A DNA stretch of 64,000 nt from Anaerobacillus sp. CMMVII (GCF_025377685.1 NZ_JACEHK010000003.1:62001-126000); one strand, 5' to 3'; counted from the stretch's first letter, positions 8,470-17,867 are shown. The notes: generated by a model not told the origin, from the letters alone. Made by a program: numbers and translations.

Positions 8470-9975
8470 ATGTTTAAGAATATCTCGTTTCTAATACCCT
8501 ATAAACCTGACCATGGTATTAGAGATATTAATTTCAATTGGATCAAGACATTTTATCAAAATATTTATCCAGAAGCTGAAATTTGTGTAGGGATTTCTAA
8601 TGATGATCTTTTTAATAGATCTCAGGCCATTAACAATGCTGCAAAGCAAGCAACGAGAGATATATTTGTTTTAGTAGATGCAGATATTTTTTGCGACCCA
8701 AACGTTATCAAGGAATCAATTGAACATATAGAAATAGGAAATGCACCTTGGGTAATACCCTACAAATATATAAAAAGAATATCTGAAGAAAATTCAAGAG
8801 TATTGGTAAAAGAGACACCAACTTGGCCTTTGGAGATAACAGATTTCGAGTTAGTTGATACTAAAGACTACGACTTTGATTGGGTTGGAGGTATAAACGT
8901 CATTAGTCGCAGAAGTTTTTTGGAGGTTGGGGGTTTTGATGAAAGATTTTTAGGCTGGGGCGGAGAAGACCAAGCTTTCAGCTGTGCAGTTAGTACTATT
9001 TGTGGCCCTTATAAGAGATTAGAGCATACTGTTAATCACTTATGGCACCCGGTTGTAGGCTATGAAAATAATCCGAATAGACAAAACAATTTGGATTTAG
9101 GTGAAATTTACTCTCAAGCAAAGTTCGATAAAGAGAAAATGAATAACGTAATTAGGGATGTAAAGAACAAATATTTGAACGAGACAATTGAGCCTAGAGA
9201 TCAAGAGGCTACGACAATTCATGTTGTTACTGTAACAGACGACAACTACGCAATACATCTTGCTGTCATGTTGAAATCATTATTAAAAAAGAAAAAATCA
9301 GAAAATCCAATAAAAATATATGTCATGTATAGCAACATCCAAAGAAAAAATAAGTCCTTGTTAAAGAAAGTTGTGAATAAATATAAAGCAAAAATTCGCT
9401 TTAAAAAAATAGATACGGCAATGTATCGTAGGTTAAAGACATTTGATCATGTTACTAAAGAAAACTATTATCTATTATCTATTTCTGATTTCTTTGATGA
9501 GACTATTGATAGAGTTCTCTATTTAGATAGTGACGTTATTGTTAGAAAAGACATTACTGAGCTGTGGAACACCGATATCAGCCCATTTATAGTAGGTGCA
9601 GTCGAGGATTTTTCCGTAATGGAAACCAGGAATAGTGATCTCCTGATGCCAGCAGAAGCCAAATATTTTAATGCTGGTGTCCTTTTAATTAACTTAAAGA
9701 AATGGCGAGATCTTGAGATAAAGGATAAAATTAGTAACTTTATCAATACGCACTCTAATAAAATTAAGTATGGTGCTCAAGATGTGCTAAACGCTGTCCT
9801 TTATAATCAATGGTTTGAATTGGAGGCCAAATGGAATTATCAGACAGACCATATTCCGAAACTAAAAATAAAACCGGCAATTATTCACTACACCGGTGAG
9901 AATAAACCGTGGAATTCCGACCATCCATTGAAAAAGTACTATCAAAGATATGCAAAGAGAATATTTAAGACCTAA
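8470..9975 (+). CDS. Two-domain glycosyltransferase (GT2/GT7-like plus GT8)
   Basis: 501 residues. ATG 8470 follows AGGAGG at 8458-8463. The N-terminal half (about 1-230) is a GT-A domain: LVDADIF supplies the DxD-type metal site, and the FDERFLGWGGEDQAF block matches the acceptor-side motif of GT2 chain synthases and GT7 galactosyltransferases. The C-terminal half (about 255-501) is a GT8 domain with YLDSDVIVRKDI (DxD), FNAGVLLINLKKWR and the IIHYTGENKPW donor-site His. It is close to the separate GT8 gene at 15.8 kb. Likely cytoplasmic and makes a cell-surface glycan or spore polysaccharide; galE upstream is a plausible donor source. The exact linkage is unknown. Confidence 0.88.
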   Translation: MFKNISFLIPYKPDHGIRDINFNWIKTFYQNIYPEAEICVGISNDDLFNRSQAINNAAKQATRDIFVLVDADIFCDPNVIKESIEHIEIGNAPWVIPYKYIKRISEENSRVLVKETPTWPLEITDFELVDTKDYDFDWVGGINVISRRSFLEVGGFDERFLGWGGEDQAFSCAVSTICGPYKRLEHTVNHLWHPVVGYENNPNRQNNLDLGEIYSQAKFDKEKMNNVIRDVKNKYLNETIEPRDQEATTIHVVTVTDDNYAIHLAVMLKSLLKKKKSENPIKIYVMYSNIQRKNKSLLKKVVNKYKAKIRFKKIDTAMYRRLKTFDHVTKENYYLLSISDFFDETIDRVLYLDSDVIVRKDITELWNTDISPFIVGAVEDFSVMETRNSDLLMPAEAKYFNAGVLLINLKKWRDLEIKDKISNFINTHSNKIKYGAQDVLNAVLYNQWFELEAKWNYQTDHIPKLKIKPAIIHYTGENKPWNSDHPLKKYYQRYAKRIFKT

Positions 9976-9988
9976 TTAAATCTAAACC

Positions 9989-10024
9989 AAAATAGGATGC
10001 CAAGTCTATGGCATCCTATTTTTA
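9989..10024. terminator. Bidirectional terminator between convergent glycosyltransferases
   Basis: AAAATAGGATGCCA pairs with TGGCATCCTATTTT, with T/A runs on both sides. Serves the plus-strand gene ending 9975 and the minus-strand gene ending 10038. Confidence 0.9.
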
Positions 10025-10037
10025 AAAAAAGTGGACT

Positions 10038-11246
10038 TTATAATGAAGTAAGTTTATCAAAGGCCATAACCAAAGTTTCGCATTTTCCACTTGAAGCAAT
10101 TAAATCCCTTTCTCTTATAAGCTGATTGCTAGTTTCAGTGTTATATGAAATACCAACTCTCTCAAGTAGATTGCTTATAGGTAGATCATTATTTGACACT
10201 ATTTTTGGTATCTCTTGTAACATTTTTAAAATTGTATCTTTGAATAATTGAAAACCTTCCTCTAGGCGATAATAGTCTCTTACAGCATCCTCTAAAACAT
10301 TTGCATCATCCAAATTAATGAATTGTAAGGATTTAATACATACATCTATATCCGGATGTTTCTCTTGAAAATATACGATGTTTTTTGCTGCTTCATAGTC
10401 TCTGGTTGGTCCAACCGGATGTTCCTGGTGGTAAACATAGATATTTGGATCGGCAAAATAAATTGCTCCTCCTTTTGTTAGGCGATAACCAAATTCATAA
10501 TCCTCTGCTCCCCAACCTTGGAAATTTTCATCGTAACTACCTACTTCTTCGATAAAGCTTTTTCTTACTGATTTATTAAGGCCAATACAGTAAAGCCATG
10601 ATAAGTGATAATTTTCAACTTTGTTTCCTAGTTTTTTAATAATTCGCGACTCGTATATTTTGGGTTCACTAAGCTTTCGAAGTGTTTTATATCTTTTAAT
10701 GTCTCTTCGACCAATCACTTTTACTGGCTTTGTAGTGTTTAAAATACTAGAAAAGTCATTGGTGGAAATTGTCAGCCTTTTTAGGACCTTCTTTCTATAC
10801 TTTTCGTTCTTGTGCATGAATTTTTCGATGCTTTGTTTTTCCCATTCATTAAATTCAGGCAGGAGATAGCTGTATAACTTATAAAAATTACCTCCAGTAA
10901 CTACGGCTTTATTATATTTTTGATGATAAGCATAATGAAGTGAGATATTATTCGGTTCGACAATTGCCTCAGCATCTAGAAATAATAGAACTTTACCCCT
11001 GGCTTTTTGAATGCCAACATTCCTTGAGCGGGCTCGACCGAGATTTTGCGAATTACGAACATATTGAAATGTAAAAGGAAAACGATATTTTTCTAAAGTA
11101 GGCGTACGGTCCGTAGAAGCATCATCGACAAAAATTACTTCAACTTTTGACAGATCAAAATCTTGTTTTTTAAGTGAATAAAGTGTGAGTTTGTTTAGTG
11201 GATAACGATTATAAGATACAATAATCACGCTAACCTCAATAGCCAT
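10038..11246 (-). CDS. GT2-family glycosyltransferase
   Basis: 402 residues. VSVIIVSYNRYPLNKLTLYS opens a GT-A fold; VDDASTD and FLDAEAIVEPNN (DxE in the usual DxD place) are the nucleotide/metal sites. GWGAEDYEFGYRL is the acceptor-side ED motif, followed by YVYHQEHP. The C-terminal 120 residues are a helical extension. Same general class as the N-terminal half of the 8470 protein (both have the GWG(G/A)ED motif). The start has GAAAGGAGT upstream. Single-gene unit convergent to the 8470 gene; probable role in surface or spore glycan assembly. Confidence 0.87.
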   Translation of the reverse strand: MAIEVSVIIVSYNRYPLNKLTLYSLKKQDFDLSKVEVIFVDDASTDRTPTLEKYRFPFTFQYVRNSQNLGRARSRNVGIQKARGKVLLFLDAEAIVEPNNISLHYAYHQKYNKAVVTGGNFYKLYSYLLPEFNEWEKQSIEKFMHKNEKYRKKVLKRLTISTNDFSSILNTTKPVKVIGRRDIKRYKTLRKLSEPKIYESRIIKKLGNKVENYHLSWLYCIGLNKSVRKSFIEEVGSYDENFQGWGAEDYEFGYRLTKGGAIYFADPNIYVYHQEHPVGPTRDYEAAKNIVYFQEKHPDIDVCIKSLQFINLDDANVLEDAVRDYYRLEEGFQLFKDTILKMLQEIPKIVSNNDLPISNLLERVGISYNTETSNQLIRERDLIASSGKCETLVMAFDKLTSL

Positions 11247-11349
11247 TCTAAAAACTCCTTTCTAGTCCATTCTCTTTATTAAACTATTCATAAGTTATAC
11301 TTTCGTACTTGGTTATAAAAGCAAAATAAAGAAATTGAAGGAAGGCGCG

Positions 11350-11380
11350 AGGAAGCAGCAGAACCGTCCCCACGCTTCCC
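11350..11380. repeat. Family A element, single inverted arm
   Basis: GAGGAAGCAGCAGAACCGTC then CCCACGCTTCC, about 80 bp upstream of sacT and about 105 bp from the divergent glycosyltransferase start. Confidence 0.88.
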
Positions 11381-11460
11381 TTGTTGCTTCGAATAATTGA
11401 TCATGGTTTAATGCATGTATGGATATTATTTTATGAAGTTGATGGTAGGAGAGTTTCCAA

Positions 11461-12282
11461 ATGCGTATAGATAGAATTTTAAATAACAATGCCGTTGTTG
11501 TCGTTGATGGTGAGAAAGAGAAAATTGTTATGGGGAACGGTATTGCTTTTCAAAAACGGAAGAATGATATCATCCCGAAGCATAAAATTGAAAAGGTGTT
11601 TATTTTACGGGACCAATCCTCTGAAAAATTTCAGCAACTCTTAGCTACATTGCCGGAAAAACACATCGAACTAGCGGAAAAAGTGATTGATTATGCGGAA
11701 GGGTATTTAGAGCAACCCTTAAATGACCATATTCATATCGCCCTTACGGATCATTTATCGTTTGCATTGGAAAGGCTGGAACAGGGATTTACGATCCAAA
11801 ACAAGCTTAAGAATGAAATTAAGCTGTTATATAAAAAGGAATTTGAAATAGGCTTATGGGCAAAAGAAGAAATTCAAAAAGAGCTCGGGATTGAAATTCC
11901 TAACGACGAGGTTGCGCATATTGCCCTTCATATACACACCGCAAAAATGGGTAGCAAATCTATGAGTGAAACGATGCAAAAAGCAGAAGTATTAAATGAT
12001 TTTATCAGTAAGTTAGAAGAAAAGTTAACGATAAAAATTGATGAATCAAGTATAGATTACCAGCGCTTGATCACGCATTTGCGCTTTGCTTTAGCTAGGC
12101 TCGAAGAAGACCGTTCGTTTGAACCAATTGACCAAGATATGTTCAAGCTCATCAAAGATAAATATAAAACAGCCTATAACTATGCCGAGGAAATCTGTGA
12201 CTACATTAAGCAAGAATATGGGATTGAGTTCCCACCATCACAAATTGCCTATATTACACTTCACTTCCAACGATTACTATAA
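11461..12282 (+). CDS. sacT: BglG/SacT-family transcription antiterminator
   Basis: 273 residues. N-terminal RNA-binding CAT domain (about 1-55: MRIDRILNNNAVVVVDGEKE), then two PTS regulation domains with conserved His: PRD1 has IHIALTDHLSFAL and HIALHIHTAKM, PRD2 has RLITHLRFALARLE and IAYITLHFQRLL. It binds an RNA hairpin in the nascent sacP leader and prevents termination when sucrose is being transported; phosphorylation by the PTS sets its activity. Its target RNA site is visible at 12383. TAGGAGAG lies seven bases before ATG. SacT and LicT are close, and the sucrose genes downstream favour SacT. Confidence 0.92.
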   Translation: MRIDRILNNNAVVVVDGEKEKIVMGNGIAFQKRKNDIIPKHKIEKVFILRDQSSEKFQQLLATLPEKHIELAEKVIDYAEGYLEQPLNDHIHIALTDHLSFALERLEQGFTIQNKLKNEIKLLYKKEFEIGLWAKEEIQKELGIEIPNDEVAHIALHIHTAKMGSKSMSETMQKAEVLNDFISKLEEKLTIKIDESSIDYQRLITHLRFALARLEEDRSFEPIDQDMFKLIKDKYKTAYNYAEEICDYIKQEYGIEFPPSQIAYITLHFQRLL

Positions 12283-12289
12283 GGAGGCG

Positions 12290-12320
12290 AGGAAGCGTGG
12301 GGACGGTTCTGGCGCTTCCT
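12290..12320. repeat. Family A element after sacT
   Basis: Single forward arm with GGCGCTTCC end, eight bases after the sacT stop and just before the sacP promoter. Confidence 0.9.
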
Positions 12321-12328
12321 TAAACCTC

Positions 12329-12357
12329 TTGACGGTAACGCTTTCTTTAGGTAGAAT
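12329..12357 (+). promoter_or_regulatory. Sigma-A promoter of sacPA
   Basis: TTGACG, 17-base spacer, TAGAAT. Placed directly before the antiterminator hairpin, so the leader begins near 12365. Confidence 0.8.
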
Positions 12358-12381
12358 ATGAAGTACAAATCGCATATTGTG

Positions 12382-12410
12382 GGATTGTGACTGGTTAAGC
12401 AGGCAAGACC
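12382..12410 (+). promoter_or_regulatory. Ribonucleic antiterminator (RAT) site
   Basis: GGATTGTGACTGGTTAAGCA followed by GGCAAGACC matches the SacT/SacY/LicT RAT consensus (GGATTGT.ACTG, GCAGGCAAAACC). Its 3' arm overlaps the left arm of the terminator at 12404, so binding of SacT excludes the terminator. Confidence 0.92.
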
Positions 12411-12482
12411 TAAAATGTATGAAAGAACATAGAGGTGGATTCTCTACCTATGTGCCCTTTCGTATGTTTTAGGTCTTTTTTA
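12404..12482 (+). terminator. Leader terminator of sacPA controlled by SacT
   Basis: AAGACCTAAAA pairs with TTTTAGGTCTT, extended by a second stem (ATGAAAG with CTTTCGT) and an inner ACATAGAGGT hairpin, ending in TTTTTT. It overlaps the RAT, the classic mutually exclusive arrangement. Confidence 0.9.
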
Positions 12483-12543
12483 TTTGCTGTTACAGCTTTA
12501 TCTATGCGAAAACAGCCATTATATAATAGGGGAGGAAACAAAA

Positions 12544-13923
12544 ATGAATCACCGAGAAATAGCTGAAAAGCTGATTACCCTCTTAGGGGGAAAAGACAAT
12601 GTCATTAGTGCACAACATTGTGCTACGAGGCTCCGTCTTGTGATTGATGACGAAAGCAAAATAAACAAAGCAGAGATTGAAGAGTTAGATGAGGTAAAAG
12701 GTGCATTTTCGACATCTGGTCAATTTCAAATTATTTTTGGATCGGGGACAGTCAATAAAGTATTTACCCACTTTGCTCCGTTAGCAGGGGTGTCAGGGGT
12801 GGATGAAGAGACAGACAAAAAGGTTTCTCACAATGACGCTGCCAAAAAGAAACTGAATCCGTTTGCCCGTTTTGCCAGAACTCTTTCAAATATTTTTGTT
12901 CCAATTATCCCAGCGATTGTAGCAGCGGGTATGTTAATGGGACTTCTTGGATTAATGCGAACCTACAACTGGGTCGATCCTGAAAGTGGACTTTTTATTT
13001 TACTAGACATGTTTTCGTCTGCTGCATTTATTATTTTACCGATATTAATAGGTTTTAGCGCTGCAAAAGAATTTGGTGGGACCCCGTATTTAGGTGCGGT
13101 TATCGGAGGAATTATGACTCACCCGGCATTATTAAATCCTTGGGGACTTGCCAATGCCGAACCTTCAACACTTGATTTCTTAGGCTTTGGTGTTGAGATG
13201 CTTGGGTATCAAGGAACAGTTATTCCTGTTCTATTAACGGTTTACATGATGTCTCTTATTGAAAAAGGATTGCGCAAGGTCGTACCTAATATGGTTGACT
13301 TGCTTGTCACGCCATTTTTAACCGTTATTTTTACAGGTTTTATCGCGATGTTAGTTGTTGGTCCTCTAGGGCGGGCGCTTGGTGATGGGTTAACAACGGC
13401 ATTAGACTTCCTTTACAATACAGTAGGTCCGGTTGCAGGTTTCATTTTCGGTGGATTGTATTCTACGATTGTATTAACGGGGGTACACCATAGCTTCCAT
13501 GCGATTGAAGCGGAATTACTGATCAGTGTCGGTGGAAACTTCTTATTGCCAATCTGGGCGATGGCAAACGTTGCCCAAGGTGGAGCAACATTAGCTGTCT
13601 TTTTCAAAACAAGGAATAAAAAAATGAAGGGAATTGCGCTTCCTGCTGCTGTTTCGGCATTTTTAGGAATTACAGAACCAGCGATCTTTGGGGTTAACTT
13701 GAGATACCGACGTCCGTTTATTGCTGCGGCGATCGGCGGAGCCTTAGGTGGATTTTACGTTGTGTTCACGCAAGTAATGGCAAACGGGATTGGTTTAACA
13801 GGTATTCCAATGTTTGCGATTGCGCAAGACCCTCTTAACTATGGAATTGGCTTTTTAATTGCAATTGTAGTGGCCTTTGTTGGCGCCTGGGTTTTAGGCT
13901 GGAAAGAAGAAGTTGCAAAATAA
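12544..13923 (+). CDS. sacP: Sucrose PTS transporter, EIIBC components
   Basis: 459 residues. Imports sucrose and phosphorylates it to sucrose-6-phosphate. EIIB domain at 1-85 with the phosphorylated Cys in ISAQHCATRLRLV, then a ten-segment EIIC domain from about residue 105, with GVHHSFHAIEAELL and ITEPAIFGVNLRYRRPF, the signature loops of the sucrose/trehalose EIIC class. There is no EIIA, as is usual for SacP, which borrows one from another system. ATG 12544 has GGGGAGG seven bases upstream. Controlled by the SacT/RAT terminator; sacA follows 20 bases later. Confidence 0.94.
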   Translation: MNHREIAEKLITLLGGKDNVISAQHCATRLRLVIDDESKINKAEIEELDEVKGAFSTSGQFQIIFGSGTVNKVFTHFAPLAGVSGVDEETDKKVSHNDAAKKKLNPFARFARTLSNIFVPIIPAIVAAGMLMGLLGLMRTYNWVDPESGLFILLDMFSSAAFIILPILIGFSAAKEFGGTPYLGAVIGGIMTHPALLNPWGLANAEPSTLDFLGFGVEMLGYQGTVIPVLLTVYMMSLIEKGLRKVVPNMVDLLVTPFLTVIFTGFIAMLVVGPLGRALGDGLTTALDFLYNTVGPVAGFIFGGLYSTIVLTGVHHSFHAIEAELLISVGGNFLLPIWAMANVAQGGATLAVFFKTRNKKMKGIALPAAVSAFLGITEPAIFGVNLRYRRPFIAAAIGGALGGFYVVFTQVMANGIGLTGIPMFAIAQDPLNYGIGFLIAIVVAFVGAWVLGWKEEVAK

Positions 13924-13943
13924 TAGCAGTGGAGGGGAAGAGA

Positions 13944-15410
13944 ATGTCTACTAAAGATCGTGAATTAAGAGAAAGAGCCTATGAATCCGTTGAGAAGTAT
14001 AAAGAAACGGTCAACAAGGACCCTTATCGACTTCACTATCACATAATGCCCCCTGTCGGTTTGTTAAATGATCCGAACGGGTTTATTCACTGGAACGGGA
14101 GATACCACCTTTTTTATCAGTGGATGCCTTTTAAAACTGGTCATGGCGCAAAGTTTTGGGGACATGTTTCCACCGAGGACTTCATCAATTGGAGAGAAGA
14201 GGAGATTGCTCTAACTCCTTCTGAGTGGTACGAAAAAAATGGTTGCTATTCCGGAAGTGCCATCGAGCATGACGGAAAAATGTATATTTTTTACACAGGA
14301 AACGTCAAAGACGAAAATGGAAATCGCGAAACCTATCAATGCCTCGGGATTTCTGAAGATGGTGTTAACGTAGAGAAGAAGGGACCAGTTGTCGAGCTGC
14401 CCGAGGGCTACACGCCACATTTTCGTGACCCAAAAGTTTGGAAGCAGGATGATCAATTCTATATGGTAGTTGGCGCGCAAACTCTCGATAAAAAAGGGGC
14501 TGTCGCTCTTTTTTCATCGGACAATTTAACAGCCTGGAGCTACGAGGGAGATTTAGCCGGAGGAGGGAAAGGACCTTTAAAGGACTTTGGCTATATGTTT
14601 GAGTGCCCTGATTTGTTTTCTCTAGGTGAAAAAGATATGTTGATTATCTCTCCTCAGGGGCTTAAGCCCGACGGTATGAAATACAGAAATGTTTATCAGT
14701 CAGGGTATGTGGTTGGTTATTTTGATCCAAAGGGTAAGTCGTATGATCATGGTGAATTTGAGGAGTTGGATCGAGGATTTGATTTTTATGCACCACAAAC
14801 AACCGAGGACTCCAAGGGACGAAGACTTATGTTTGCCTGGATGAGTGTCCCGGATCAAAACGAACAGGATCACCCGACGGTTGAATACCAGTGGCTTCAT
14901 AATATGACCCTGCCTAGGGAATTAAAAATGGTGGGCGATAAGCTGTACCAATTGCCGGTGGAGGAGTTGGAAGGACTTCGTATTGGGGAAGCTTTGTCCC
15001 ATCGTGTTACCTTAAGGAATGAAGTGCGGGAACTAGAAGGGGTAAACGGTAGAGCGGTGGAATTACGTGTAAATGACATTTCTCTGGTTGAAGGGTGGTT
15101 TGAAATTGCCATTCATGATGCAGCTAGGATCGTCTATTCAAACGGCGTATTCACTTTAGAAAGAAAAAGCTATGTAGATGGTACAGTTGAAAACCGCCAA
15201 TGTATTCTTGAGAAGCTGGATTCATTAACCATCTACATTGATACGTCATCGGTCGAAGTTTTTGTTAACGGCGGCGAAGAAGTTTTCACAGCAAGATACT
15301 ACCCAGCAGCCTCCCAGCGATCGATTACATTCGGCGCATCAAAAGAGTGCTCGTTTAGTGTTGAGAAGTGGGATTTGGGGAAGCGTGGGGACGGTTCTGC
15401 TGCTTCCTAA
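13944..15410 (+). CDS. sacA: Sucrose-6-phosphate hydrolase, repeat-derived C-terminus
   Basis: 488 residues, GH32. Cleaves sucrose-6-phosphate to glucose-6-phosphate and fructose in the cytoplasm. Catalytic nucleophile Asp in LLNDPNGF (about residue 46), stabiliser in FRDPKVW, acid/base Glu in FECPD, and a C-terminal beta-sandwich domain ending in the ITFGASKECSFSVEKW strand. ATG 13944 has GGAGGGG upstream; an earlier in-frame start at 13929 is not needed. The final LGKRGDGSAAS and TAA come from a family A element (15379-15409), placed after the last beta-strand, so the fold should be intact. Confidence 0.95.
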   Translation: MSTKDRELRERAYESVEKYKETVNKDPYRLHYHIMPPVGLLNDPNGFIHWNGRYHLFYQWMPFKTGHGAKFWGHVSTEDFINWREEEIALTPSEWYEKNGCYSGSAIEHDGKMYIFYTGNVKDENGNRETYQCLGISEDGVNVEKKGPVVELPEGYTPHFRDPKVWKQDDQFYMVVGAQTLDKKGAVALFSSDNLTAWSYEGDLAGGGKGPLKDFGYMFECPDLFSLGEKDMLIISPQGLKPDGMKYRNVYQSGYVVGYFDPKGKSYDHGEFEELDRGFDFYAPQTTEDSKGRRLMFAWMSVPDQNEQDHPTVEYQWLHNMTLPRELKMVGDKLYQLPVEELEGLRIGEALSHRVTLRNEVRELEGVNGRAVELRVNDISLVEGWFEIAIHDAARIVYSNGVFTLERKSYVDGTVENRQCILEKLDSLTIYIDTSSVEVFVNGGEEVFTARYYPAASQRSITFGASKECSFSVEKWDLGKRGDGSAAS

Positions 15411-15691
15411 CTGGTGAGTGGGGGGAAGCGCGGGGACGGTTCTACTGCTTCCTAATCCAATGTGGGATTGAAATTCCTAAACAGTGGTGAATAGTAAGAG
15501 ATGGTTAATTTTGGAGAAAGTTACTATAAAAATTCTTGATAAATGAAGCAGCCCTGATGAGAGGAGAACTCTCATCAGGGCTGTTTTTGTGTTTTGGGAC
15601 AATTAATTAAAGGATGGAGGAAGCCGCCGCGCACTGATGCTTCTTCTTCGTTTGATCGAGGAAGCACGAGAACCGTCCCCATGCTTCTTCC
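15379..15691. repeat. Composite repeat copy 1 (family A ends around a terminator)
   Basis: Two tandem forward family A arms (15379-15409 and 15423-15453), then CCAATGTGGG... and a strong hairpin: AGCAGCCCTGATGAGAG with CTCTCATCAGGGCTG, then TTTTTGTGTTTT. An inverted family A arm at 15659-15691 closes it. Three more copies of this layout lie at 17.4, 19.1 and 20.6 kb. The hairpin should end the sacPA transcript. No coding capacity seen. Confidence 0.85.
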
Positions 15692-15762
15692 ATAGACAAA
15701 ATACTGTCAACATCCATGCAATAACATATTATATAAAAATGAGGATTAAGGAGAGATAGGTA

Positions 15763-16559
15763 GTGAATATTGTGAGTACGTCGAACAATGAATATTCTCA
15801 GCATTTAGGAGTGATGTTAAACTCCCTTCTTGAAAACACAAAAAACAGAGAAATTTTGAATATTTATATTATTGATGGAGGTATATCAAGCGATAATAAA
15901 TATAGGCTTAACAAGGTCACGGGCAGGTTCAAAAAAAAATTACTTTTCTTACGCCAGATGAGGAATTACTGAGGGAACTTCCGACAGATTCAACAATTGG
16001 TTACATTACCAAAGAAACATATTTTAGAATTCTCCTACCAGAATTACTCAGTAGCAAAATAAAAAAAGTATTGTATCTTGATTGTGACCTTATTGTTAAA
16101 AAAGACATCAGTGAATTATGGAATACCGATATCAAGAAGTATATTCTAGCTGCAGTCGATGAGTCTAGCATGTTTGGTTCAGGGAGAAGAAGAAGATTAA
16201 AAAAAGAATTAGGCATATCTAAAAGATCCCGATATTTTAATGCAGGCGTTTTGTTATTGAATTTAAAAAAATGGAGAAAGGATGGAGTTTCTGAGCGTAT
16301 AGTAAATTATTTAAAGCGTCATCCAAAACTAACCTTTATGGATCAAGATGCATTGAATGCTGTTCTTCATAATGAGTGGCACCAACTTGACTACAAGTGG
16401 AATTATACGACTTACCATTGGGACCAGTTTCCTCATGTAAAGCCAGCGATTATCCACTTTTGTGGTTGGCGCAAACCCTGGAACTCAGATATACGTTATA
16501 AAGAAGAGTACTTCAAGTATCTGAAATCATCCATGTGGGAAGAGAGTCAAAATCTATGA
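15763..16559 (+). pseudogene. GT8 glycosyltransferase gene with a frameshift in A9
   Basis: Frame 1 from GTG 15763 (GGAGAGATAGGTA upstream) gives NIVSTSNNEYSQHLGVML, reaching GRFKKK. At the A9 run 15931-15939 the frame is lost. Adding one A gives ITFLTPDEELLRELP and a continuous protein through VLYLDCDLIVKKDI (DxD), FNAGVLLLNLKKWR and IIHFCGWRKPW to TGA 16559, about 265 residues in all. It closely resembles the C-terminal half of the 8470 protein. Slippage at A9 during transcription or replication could restore the frame, so it may be a phase-variable or slippage-expressed gene, a pseudogene or a sequencing error. Its stop overlaps the next start. Confidence 0.8.
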
Positions 16560-17440
16560 AAGTCTCCATTATTGTACCGGTTTACAACACAAAAAAATAT
16601 TTAAAAAGATGCTTAGATTCATTGATAAACCAATCCTTAGAAGACATCGAAATCATTATAGTAAACGATGGATCTACTGATGATTCCCAGAAAGTTATTA
16701 ATAAGTACCATAAGAAATACCCGACTAAGATCGTACCAATAGTGAAGGAAAATGGCGGGCCAGGTATCGCACGTAATTACGGAATAAAAAAAGCCAAAGG
16801 CGATTATTTGGGATTTGTTGATTCTGACGATTGGGTTGACCCTAGTATGTTTAAGAAATTATACAAGTTGGCTACTAAAGGCCATGATTTTATAATCTGT
16901 GATTACGTTAAAATTCATAAAGGAAATAAAAGCCATGTACTAAAGGGTTTTACAGGTAGTTTTTTCGACCATCAGCAAGCAGTTTTGTATTCTACCGACA
17001 CTGCGTTTTCCTGCAATAAACTTATTAATAAGAAATTATTTGATAAAGACCTTCTGTATACGGAAGGTTGGTATGAGGATCTTGCTACCATTCCGTTGTT
17101 GTTGACAAATGCTAAGTCTCCAGCTTATCTCAGAGAGCCTCTCTATTACTATAAATTCCGTTCTGGTTCTATCACTAATAGTAACAATCTCAAAACGTTA
17201 GGGGTTATTCGTTCATGGGGAAGATTGCTAGCGAGAGCAAATCCTCGCTACCAACAAGAAATAGTTTTTGCTGTAGCTAGAAATATCTCTTCGTTTCTAA
17301 AATTTAAACCTGAACATACAACTCAGTTTTTGTCATTTGCAAAAGAGCACCAAGACACAATTAGCAAAAATATTTACTACCAGGAAGCTTTACGTCAAGG
17401 CAAACTAAACGATTTATTTACCTTAACGAATGAAAAATGA
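16556..17440 (+). CDS. GT2-family glycosyltransferase
   Basis: 294 residues. MKVSIIVPVYNTKKYLKRCL with IVNDGSTDDS and FVDSDDWVDPSMF (DxD) is a standard inverting GT-A transferase of the EpsJ/WcaA type. The start ATG overlaps the GT8 stop (ATGA), indicating translational coupling and a joint role in one surface glycan. There is no membrane anchor. The stop TGA overlaps GAAGC, the first bases of a family A element. Confidence 0.9.
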   Translation: MKVSIIVPVYNTKKYLKRCLDSLINQSLEDIEIIIVNDGSTDDSQKVINKYHKKYPTKIVPIVKENGGPGIARNYGIKKAKGDYLGFVDSDDWVDPSMFKKLYKLATKGHDFIICDYVKIHKGNKSHVLKGFTGSFFDHQQAVLYSTDTAFSCNKLINKKLFDKDLLYTEGWYEDLATIPLLLTNAKSPAYLREPLYYYKFRSGSITNSNNLKTLGVIRSWGRLLARANPRYQQEIVFAVARNISSFLKFKPEHTTQFLSFAKEHQDTISKNIYYQEALRQGKLNDLFTLTNEK

Positions 17441-17612
17441 AGCGTGGGGAAGCGTGGGGACGGTTCTGCTGCTTCCTAACCCAATGTGGGGTGAAACCCC
17501 TTAGAGTGATGAATAGAGAGAGTGGGTTAAATTTGGTGACTGTCACCACCCAAAGATTGATAAATGAAGCAGCCCTGATGAGAGGAGAACTCTCATCAGG
17601 GCTACTTTTGTT
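17439..17612. repeat. Composite repeat copy 2, right end lost
   Basis: A family A arm (with a duplicated GAAGCGTGGG) starts on the upstream stop codon. The block from CTAACCCAATGTGGGGTG to the hairpin AGCAGCCCTGATGAGAG/CTCTCATCAGGGCT is virtually identical to copy 3 at 19.1 kb over more than 120 bp. The right inverted arm is absent. The hairpin ends in TTTTGTTTGTTT and should terminate the glycosyltransferase transcript. Confidence 0.85.
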
Positions 17613-17867
17613 TGTTTCTACTAAAAAAGCGGTTCCTAATGTATTCATATACAGTTAGATTGTACTCGGAAAGTTAATCATTTGAGGTATGGAAAGCCTT
17701 ATCATAGATAATATTTATAAATTTATTAGCAGTGTCTAAGAAAGGTAGAGCTTTTTTATAATAATTAATTCGCTATAACGAACAGTTTGGTGTATAATAA
17801 AGAACGATATATGAGTATGTATCGCTACATGAATGGCGAAATACTACAGGAGGAGGTCAAGGTCAAT

